Assembly (NCBI GenBank): GCA_029263895.1
Contig: JARIDO010000040.1
Span: 29,799-93,798 of the forward strand
Direction: 5' to 3'
Source of the DNA: Sporosarcina sp.
Lineage (GTDB): Bacteria; Bacillota; Bacilli; Bacillales_A; Planococcaceae
DNA length: 64,000 bases
Shown here: positions 58,205 to 64,000 of the stretch, piece by piece
How the letters are laid out: every line of letters begins with the position of its first letter
Numbering within the stretch: the stretch's first letter is position 1
Made by a program: the position numbers and the translations under genes
The notes under the pieces: model-generated
What the model was told of the DNA's origin: nothing
The model's database searches: none
Seen by the model: the letters and a program-made list of their open reading frames with translations, nothing else

Positions 58205-58678
58205 TTGCCAATGCAAAAGTTAACACTTTACAAAACGATTATAATACAAGGCATAATCGCTGGAATGATTAGTGGTCTTTTTTTAGCTCTTATAATGAAG
58301 TTCATTGAGCATTTCACAGCTGTTAAAGTATATACATTACTACTTAATATTGATTACATCCCTGTTTTGAAAAACTATTCGTTCAGCGAGTCAGTTGAAG
58401 TGATTTTACATTTAATTGTTTCTATTTGCTTGGCGATTATACTTTATTTCTTAATTGTAAAACTTCAGTTAAAAAAAGCCAAAGTCATCATATTTTTTTC
58501 TGTCATTTGTTGTTTCTTTGTCGGGGTTCTGCTTTATCCAACTACAGCTTTTTCTAACCGTACGCCACCCTTGAATAGTTTAATTGCAATTAGTTATTGG
58601 ATTACATGTCATACTTTATACGGTTATGTAGTTGGATTTGTTTTTACACGTTGTACAAAAAAACAAGGACGTCTCTAA
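58205..58678 (+). CDS. Small membrane protein of unknown function
   Basis: A 157-residue protein with four predicted membrane helices (about residues 13-35, 65-88, 93-115 and 125-148) and a basic C-terminus. I recognise no family. I chose a TTG at 58205 because AAGGAG is nine bases upstream; an ATG six codons earlier precedes that site. Divergent from the MerR/B12 regulator and followed by the ABC transporter, suggesting it is part of that regulator's local set. Confidence 0.7.
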   Translation: MPMQKLTLYKTIIIQGIIAGMISGLFLALIMKFIEHFTAVKVYTLLLNIDYIPVLKNYSFSESVEVILHLIVSICLAIILYFLIVKLQLKKAKVIIFFSVICCFFVGVLLYPTTAFSNRTPPLNSLIAISYWITCHTLYGYVVGFVFTRCTKKQGRL

Positions 58679-58740
58679 ATTTCGTACAACATTCCAGCAA
58701 TTATGCTCTTTTAAACTTCAATACAACCTTTTACAAACCT

Positions 58741-58769
58741 TTGACAATACGTATTATTTCTGTTATTAA
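58741..58769 (+). promoter_or_regulatory. Strong promoter for the ABC-photolyase operon with palindromic spacer
   Basis: TTGACA (58741-58746), 17-base spacer, TATTAA with an extended TGT before it. The spacer starts inside a perfect 10-base palindrome AATACGTATT (58746-58755), a candidate operator. Confidence 0.68.
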
Positions 58770-58816
58770 TAAAGTACTAAATTGAATTTAATTTACTAAA
58801 GAAAGAAGTGATTCGA

Positions 58817-59884
58817 ATGTTTCTTGCTTGGAATGAAATCAAAAAAAACAAATTACGTTTCACATTAATTATAGGCGTCTTAATGCTAGTTTCATATTTA
58901 GTATTCTTTTTGTCCGGCTTAGCCAATGGTTTGCAACAAATGAATCGGGAGTCTGTTGATAAGTGGGATTCAGATGCAATCATACTCACTGACGACTCCG
59001 ACAAAAGCTTATACCAATCTTCAATGGACGTTAGTGAAGTCGATGAAATCGACACCGATAAAATTGCTGTGATCGGTCAAATGAGTACAATCGCCCGTTT
59101 AGATGACATGAAAATAAACGTATCTATATTCGGCATAAACGATGATGAATTTTTAATGCCAAACATTACTGATGGAAAATCATTCACGGAAATTAATGAA
59201 GTCATCGCAAGTGATACACTCAAAGATGAAGGATTTAAATTGGGGGATATTCTCAAATTATCTTCTAGTGACGACAGCCTAACCATCGTCGGATTCACAA
59301 GCAACGCGCGCTTTAATGCTTCACCAGTTCTTTATACTAATTTAGAAACATTAAATGCAGTGAAATTCGGTGACTATGCTGAAGTAAATAAAGACCAGAT
59401 AAATGCAATCGTTATTCAATCAACTGATTTATCAACTATTAAAACGAATGAAGCACTTGAAATTGTCGATACTGAAACATTCATTCAAAATTTACCAGGA
59501 TATACAGAACAGAGTTTATCGTTAAACTTCATGATTTACTTTTTATTTATAATCTCAGCAGTCATAGTCGCTATTTTCTTGTATGTGTTAACTGTACAAA
59601 AAATTAGTATGTTTGGAATTATGAAGGCACAGGGTATCTCTAATGCTTACCTTTCCAAATCAATCGTCGCACAAACGTTTATACTAGCTGCAGTTGGAGT
59701 AACTATCGGTTTCGCTTTAACATTATTGACAGGCGCATTTCTTCCAAGTGCTGTACCGGTATCATTTGATCTCGTTAAAATGCTTCTCAACGGATTAGTA
59801 CTCGTAATTGTAGCAATTGCAGGCGCTGTTTTCTCAGTGCTAACAATTGTCAAAATCGATCCATTAAAAGCGATAGGAGGATAA
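58817..59884 (+). CDS. FtsX-type ABC transporter permease (HrtB/DevC-like)
   Basis: Permease half of a MacB-like transporter. The 355-residue protein has one membrane helix near the N-terminus (RFTLIIGVLMLVSYLVFFLSG), an extracytoplasmic domain (about 40-240) and three C-terminal helices including GIMKAQGISNAYLSKSIVAQ, the FtsX domain. The N-terminal FLSGLANGL matches what I recall of haem exporter HrtB. Substrate unproven. Followed three bases later by its ATPase gene. Confidence 0.85.
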   Translation: MFLAWNEIKKNKLRFTLIIGVLMLVSYLVFFLSGLANGLQQMNRESVDKWDSDAIILTDDSDKSLYQSSMDVSEVDEIDTDKIAVIGQMSTIARLDDMKINVSIFGINDDEFLMPNITDGKSFTEINEVIASDTLKDEGFKLGDILKLSSSDDSLTIVGFTSNARFNASPVLYTNLETLNAVKFGDYAEVNKDQINAIVIQSTDLSTIKTNEALEIVDTETFIQNLPGYTEQSLSLNFMIYFLFIISAVIVAIFLYVLTVQKISMFGIMKAQGISNAYLSKSIVAQTFILAAVGVTIGFALTLLTGAFLPSAVPVSFDLVKMLLNGLVLVIVAIAGAVFSVLTIVKIDPLKAIGG

Positions 59885-59887
59885 TAT

Positions 59888-60568
59888 ATGACTGTTCTTG
59901 AATTGAATAGCGTCCAAAAATCCTTTGGTACGGGACATAAAAAAGTGGATGCATTAAAGGAAACGAACTTTAAAGCTGACCGCGGTGAATTAATAGCAAT
60001 TATCGGACCTTCTGGTTCTGGAAAAAGCACATTATTGACAATCATTGGAGGTTTACTATCCCCTACTTCAGGGGATGTTACTATCAATAAACAAAACATA
60101 ACTTCACTGAATGAAAAAAGTAGATCTAAAATCAGATTGAAGGAAATCGGCTTTATTTTACAAGCATCTAATCTCATCCCATTTCTTACTGTTCATAATC
60201 AATTTAAATTATTAGATAAAGTAAAGAAAGACAATATGACTGATAGTGAACTAAAACAATTGTGTAAAGATCTAGGAATCGAAGATTTACAAAATAAATA
60301 CCCGGCAGATTTATCTGGGGGGGAACGACAACGCGTTGCAATTGCCAAAGCATTGTATAGTAATCCATCAATCATTTTGGCTGACGAACCAACAGCTTCC
60401 CTTGATTCGGACAAAGCTTACGAAGTGATGGATATATTAAAAAACGAGACAAAAAATAAAAACACCACAACAATTGTTGTAACACATGACATTAGGTTAA
60501 CTAGTTATTGCGACAAAGTATTTAAAATGACAGATGGCGTATTAGCACTAGACAATACCCTCATTTAA
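59888..60568 (+). CDS. ABC transporter ATP-binding protein (HrtA/LolD-like)
   Basis: ATPase partner of the FtsX-type permease. The 226-residue protein has Walker A GPSGSGKST (40-48), a Q-loop, signature LSGGERQRV (142-150), Walker B IILADEP and the H-loop VTHD. GGAGG lies seven bases before the ATG. Size and motifs fit the MacB/LolD group. It is cotranscribed with the permease and, after 35 bases, the photolyase gene. Confidence 0.92.
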   Translation: MTVLELNSVQKSFGTGHKKVDALKETNFKADRGELIAIIGPSGSGKSTLLTIIGGLLSPTSGDVTINKQNITSLNEKSRSKIRLKEIGFILQASNLIPFLTVHNQFKLLDKVKKDNMTDSELKQLCKDLGIEDLQNKYPADLSGGERQRVAIAKALYSNPSIILADEPTASLDSDKAYEVMDILKNETKNKNTTTIVVTHDIRLTSYCDKVFKMTDGVLALDNTLI

Positions 60569-60603
60569 AATTAGTTTCAATCATTTATGGAGGGCGATTT
60601 CTA

Positions 60604-62040
60604 GTGAAAAAAATCATTGTTTGGTTTAGAAAAGATTTACGAGTACATGATAATCCCGCCCTTTGGGAAGCAGTACTTCAAGGTACTGTTCTCCCCCTAT
60701 ACATTTGGTCGGAAGAAGAAGAGTTTGAATATAAAGATTCTGCCGCTTCTAAATGTTGGCTACACCATTCTCTACATTCATTAAAACAACGATTAGCGGA
60801 ACATGGCCTTAATCTTACTGTTCGTTCCGGTAGAAGTTTTGAAGTTTTAACCGAATTTATTAGTGAAACAGAAGCTGATGCAGTTTTCTTCAATTCACGA
60901 TACGAGCCTTCAATTGCTTATAGAGACAACGAGATAGCAAAACGGTTAACACAGCAAGGCTTCGACATACGCAGTTACAATAGCCATCTCCTATTTCCAT
61001 CTGAATTCATTTTAAATCAGAAAGCCGAACCTTATAAAGTTTTTACTTCCTTTTGGAAAAGGGTACAACAAGAAGTTGTAAATCCACCACTGCCAATCCC
61101 TTTAGACATGGTTGGAAGCGATACAAAATATCGTTCCCTACATATTGATGAATTAAAATTAGTTCCTTCTGGAAATTGGACCACTAAATTAAATGGTCAC
61201 ATGATGCCTGGTGAACAAAACGGTATAAATCAATGGTTAGCGTTCTCAACATTCGAACCTGAAAGATACGTTAAGGATCGCGATATTCCATTCGCCTTGG
61301 GCACCTCCTTACTGTCGCCCTATTTCGCAAGCGGCGATCTTAGTGTAAAAGCGGTTTGGCATGCTGCAAAAACATTATCAGAAGCTTCAGATGAGCCCCT
61401 AGTCCACGAATCCCTTCTAGCATTTATGAGACAACTTGTCTGGCGTGAATTTGCATACCATCAGCTTATCCACTTTCCAAAAATTGATCAATTACCATTA
61501 CGAAATCGATTTATGTCTTTTCCATGGAGAACTTCGACCGAGGATTTTAATCGATGGAAAAAAGGACTTACCGGTTATCCCCTTGTAGATGCAGGAATGC
61601 GAGAATTATGGGAAACCGGCACAATTCACAATCGAGTTCGAATGGTTGTTGCATCATTTTTGGTTAAACACTTACTTATTTCTTGGAAAGATGGACATGA
61701 CTGGTTCAAGGAAACGCTTGTAGATTTAGATATCGCAGTAAATGCAATGGGATGGCAGTGGGTAACAGGAAGTGGTATCGATTCTGCACCATATTTCAGG
61801 ATTTTCAATCCGATCATACAGAGTGAAAAATTCGATTCCAAAGGGGACTATATCCGAAAATGGATACCCGAATTACAAGCCCTTCCCAACAAACATATCC
61901 ACCGTCCTTGGGAAGCACCAATCGAAATTCTTGAACAAGCAGACATACAACTTGGATCTACTTATCCTTTGCCTATGGTAGAGCATTCTTTTGCTAGAAA
62001 TCGTGCATTGGAAGCATACGCAACAATTAAAAACATTTAA
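60604..62040 (+). CDS. phr: Deoxyribodipyrimidine photolyase (class I CPD type)
   Basis: Light-driven FAD enzyme that splits cyclobutane pyrimidine dimers. The 478-residue protein has the antenna-binding N-terminal domain (IVWFRKDLRVHDNPAL) and the C-terminal FAD domain with LVWREFAYHQL, GYPLVDAGMRELWETG, HNRVRM and NAMGWQWVTGSG. Starts with GTG behind GGAGG at ten bases. Third gene of an apparent ABC-phr operon near a LitR/CarH-like regulator. Confidence 0.95.
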   Translation: MKKIIVWFRKDLRVHDNPALWEAVLQGTVLPLYIWSEEEEFEYKDSAASKCWLHHSLHSLKQRLAEHGLNLTVRSGRSFEVLTEFISETEADAVFFNSRYEPSIAYRDNEIAKRLTQQGFDIRSYNSHLLFPSEFILNQKAEPYKVFTSFWKRVQQEVVNPPLPIPLDMVGSDTKYRSLHIDELKLVPSGNWTTKLNGHMMPGEQNGINQWLAFSTFEPERYVKDRDIPFALGTSLLSPYFASGDLSVKAVWHAAKTLSEASDEPLVHESLLAFMRQLVWREFAYHQLIHFPKIDQLPLRNRFMSFPWRTSTEDFNRWKKGLTGYPLVDAGMRELWETGTIHNRVRMVVASFLVKHLLISWKDGHDWFKETLVDLDIAVNAMGWQWVTGSGIDSAPYFRIFNPIIQSEKFDSKGDYIRKWIPELQALPNKHIHRPWEAPIEILEQADIQLGSTYPLPMVEHSFARNRALEAYATIKNI

Positions 62041-62112
62041 AACCACTTGCATTGCTGTAAAATGCGTGATATTGTTAACTGTATGAATTATCAAACAATT
62101 TAATATTCTTTT

Positions 62113-62219
62113 CTTATTAAGAGAGACGGAGGGATTTGGCCCTACGAAGTCTCAGCAACCAGCATGTATCATGTAATGGTGCTAACTCCAAAAGGTGACG
62201 ATTTCACCTTAGAGATAAG
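62113..62219 (+). ncRNA. SAM-I riboswitch (S-box) controlling metI
   Basis: Conserved S-box blocks appear in order: CTTATTAAGAGAG, GGAGGGATTTGGCCCTACGAAG, CTCAGCAACC, GGTGCTAACTCC and GAGATAAG closing the P1 stem. A terminator follows before metI, so high SAM should switch off methionine synthesis. Confidence 0.96.
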
Positions 62220-62239
62220 AAGATAATGTGTTCGATTTC

Positions 62240-62273
62240 AGGGACCCTCTTCTTAGCGAGAGGGTCTTTTTTG
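62240..62273 (+). terminator. Attenuator hairpin of the SAM riboswitch
   Basis: GACCCTCT / AGAGGGTC hairpin followed by six T residues, 30 bases before the metI start. Confidence 0.9.
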
Positions 62274-62300
62274 ATTACTATAATATGAGGAGTTGTCATA

Positions 62301-63437
62301 ATGTCAAATGAAAAACTTGCTACAACACTAGTACAAATAGGAAATCGAAGTGATGAAAAAACGGGTGCTGTCAATCCGCCAATCTATCTATCTACGGCAT
62401 ACGAGCATAGCGGCTTAGGTCTTTCCACCGGTTATGACTATTCACGCACAAAAAATCCAACACGTTCACTGCTTGAAGAAGGAATTGCAAAATTAGAAAA
62501 AGGCCATGCTGGCTTTGCTTGTAGCTCAGGCATGGCAGCCATACAATTAGTGCTATCCCTCTTCTCTTCTGAAGATGAAATCATTGTACCTGAAGATATA
62601 TATGGCGGTACCTACCGTTTATTTGCTCAATACGCAAAAGCTTATTCTATTAAACCGATATATACGGACTTCACACATAGTAATGTTGTGACATCAAAAA
62701 TTTCATCTAAAACAAAAGCTATTTTCATTGAAACACCAACAAATCCACTTATGCATGAAATCGATATTTCTAATTATGCAACGATTGCTCGAGATTACAA
62801 CCTATTATTAATTATTGATAATACTTTTTATACCCCCTACTTCCAACGTCCAATCGAATTAGGTGCAGACATCGTTGTCCACAGCGCGACTAAATATATT
62901 GGTGGACATAATGATGTACTCGCGGGATTAGTTATAACGAAAGATCCAGAAGTAAGCAGCATATTGGCGACTAACCACAATTCTACTGGAGCCGTCCTAT
63001 CCCCCTTTGACTCTTGGTTAATCATTCGTGGGTTAAAGACTCTACACATACGCATGAAGCAACATGACGAGAACGCAAAAGTGATCATACCTTTTCTCGA
63101 AAACCATCCACTTATTACAGATGTACTCTATCCTGGCGCAGGTGGTATGTTATCCTTTAGACTTCAAGAAGCTTCTTATGTACCTTCATTTTTAAAATCA
63201 TTACAGCTCATTGCATTTGCCGAGAGTCTAGGTGGAGTCGAAAGCTTCATTACATATCCAACAGTTCAAACACATGCAGATATACCAATTGAAGAACGAA
63301 ATCGTCGTGGAATTTGTGACCGGCTACTACGTTTTTCAGTCGGCATTGAAGACGTAGATGATTTACTAGCCGATTTAAATCAAGCATTAGACTCACTTCT
63401 ACTTCAACAAAACGAAGCCTGTTTAGTACGCGATTGA
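62301..63437 (+). CDS. metI: Cystathionine gamma-synthase / O-acetylhomoserine thiolyase MetI
   Basis: PLP enzyme joining cysteine (or sulfide) to activated homoserine in methionine synthesis. The 378-residue protein has the Cys/Met-metabolism signature: SSGMAAIQL, ETPTNPLMHEIDI, and PLP-lysine Lys198 in HSATKYIGGH. AGGAG is eight bases before the ATG and an S-box lies upstream, as for B. subtilis metI. The usual next gene metC is not present; a repeat array starts about 25 bases after the stop. Confidence 0.94.
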   Translation: MSNEKLATTLVQIGNRSDEKTGAVNPPIYLSTAYEHSGLGLSTGYDYSRTKNPTRSLLEEGIAKLEKGHAGFACSSGMAAIQLVLSLFSSEDEIIVPEDIYGGTYRLFAQYAKAYSIKPIYTDFTHSNVVTSKISSKTKAIFIETPTNPLMHEIDISNYATIARDYNLLLIIDNTFYTPYFQRPIELGADIVVHSATKYIGGHNDVLAGLVITKDPEVSSILATNHNSTGAVLSPFDSWLIIRGLKTLHIRMKQHDENAKVIIPFLENHPLITDVLYPGAGGMLSFRLQEASYVPSFLKSLQLIAFAESLGGVESFITYPTVQTHADIPIEERNRRGICDRLLRFSVGIEDVDDLLADLNQALDSLLLQQNEACLVRD

Positions 63438-63459
63438 GTTAATAGATCATTTGAATCGA

Positions 63460-64000
63460 AGGGTGTTTTCGGGCGATATCACCCATTTACGGGCGCGCGA
63501 CGTTTGCTTTCGGGCGATATCACTCTTTTACGGGCGCGCGACGTTTGCTTTCGGGCGATTTCCTCGATTTACGGGCGCGCGACGTTTGGTTTCGGGCGAT
63601 TTCATCAATTTACGGGCGCGCGGCGTTTGCTTTCGGGCGATATCAACCATTTACGTGCGCGCGCCTGTTAGTGTGTGATACCGCCCGTACGCAAACGCCG
63701 CGCGCCCGTAAATGGTTGACATCGCCCGAAAGCGAACGCCGCGCGTCCGTAAATCGAAGAAATCGCCCGAAAGCAAACGTCGCGCGCCCGTAAAAGAGTG
63801 ATATCGCCCGAAAGCAAGAGCCGCGCGCCCGTAAATCGAAGATATCGCCCGAAAGCAAATGTCGCGCGCCCGTAAATCGAAGAAATCGCCCGAAAGCAAT
63901 AGCCGCGCGCCCGTAAATGGGTGATATCGCCCGAAAGCAAGAGCCGCGCGCCCGTAAATGGGTGATATCGCCCGAAAGCAAACGCCGCGCGCCCGTAAAT
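63460..64000. repeat. Inverted double array of 41-bp tandem repeats
   Basis: From about 63465 the motif TTCGGGCGAT recurs at exact 41-base steps (cytosine at 63470, 63511, 63552, 63593, 63634). After a degraded junction (about 63655-63690) the reverse complement ATCGCCCGAA recurs at the same step (63721, 63762, 63803, 63844, 63885, 63926, 63967) to the window end. Each unit holds a second block TACGGGCGCGCG about 20 bases away and a short variable segment before TTTACGG. It is much more GC-rich than the rest. Long open frames in it are by-products of stop-free units. Confidence 0.93.

Noticed and set aside
63451..63981. Several overlapping open frames on both strands in the array, encoding repeats of the type RARGVCFRAIS
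   Set aside because: The 41-base unit has almost no stop codons in any frame and 41 is not a multiple of three, so open frames arise in all frames on both strands. No ribosome sites were seen.
63460..64000. Array as a CRISPR locus
   Set aside because: The variable part is under ten bases, units invert in the middle, and no cas genes are nearby.

Overview
The window looks like a chromosomal segment from a low-GC, endospore-forming Gram-positive bacterium of the order Bacillales. It carries spoIVA, the spoIIA-sigF operon, spoVAF, ypeB-sleB and a YhcN-type lipoprotein. Gene order from about 1 to 47 kb closely follows the cheR-to-nudF stretch of the Bacillus subtilis map, but protein divergence and several missing neighbours (spmAB, dacF, spoVAA-AE, rib operon) suggest a more distant relative. 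A member of the Planococcaceae such as Sporosarcina is my best guess, made from memory of gene content and not from any search.

Layout. 1-4.5 kb: cheR (cut by the window edge), ndk, hepT-menG-hepS (menaquinone), mtrB (TRAP) and folE. 4.6-10 kb: hup, spoIVA, yphF-yphE, gpsA and der, separated by clear hairpin terminators. 10-16.4 kb: rpsA-like gene, plsC, cmk, PilZ protein ypfA, germination pair sleB-ypeB, prsW. 16.4-23 kb: ansA (plus strand), ypdA, ypbG, ypbE, recS, ypbB and ferredoxin fer. 23-24.2 kb: ribU under an FMN riboswitch. 24.3-32.1 kb: resABCDE followed by sigX-rsiX. 32.2-36.6 kb: rluB, dacB, scpB-scpA, ypuF, ribT and a 34-residue membrane peptide gene coupled to lysA. 36.6-47.7 kb: lysA, spoVAF, spoIIAA-spoIIAB-sigF behind a good sigma-H promoter, pdp, deoB, xerD, fur, a SpoIIM-like gene, nudF and yqkF.

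After 47.7 kb the content is more mosaic: a small acidic lipoprotein, xpt-pbuX under a guanine riboswitch, an MFS transporter, exoA, an FAD amine oxidoreductase, a short Spo0E-like gene, a YhcN-like lipoprotein, and pssA-ybfM divergent from psd. At 57-62 kb is a possible light-response cluster. It holds a MerR/B12-domain regulator, a small membrane protein, an FtsX-type ABC transporter and a class I photolyase. The last unit is a SAM riboswitch with metI.

The most unusual element is at the right edge (63.46 kb to the end). It is a GC-rich tandem array with an exact 41-bp period. Five units lie in one orientation, there is a degenerate junction, and at least seven units lie in the opposite orientation, running off the window.

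Functionally the window is dominated by housekeeping (isoprenoid/menaquinone, cytochrome c assembly and redox control, nucleotide and phospholipid metabolism, chromosome segregation) and sporulation/germination genes. Three metabolite riboswitches (FMN, guanine, SAM) and an ECF sigma/anti-sigma pair provide the visible regulation.
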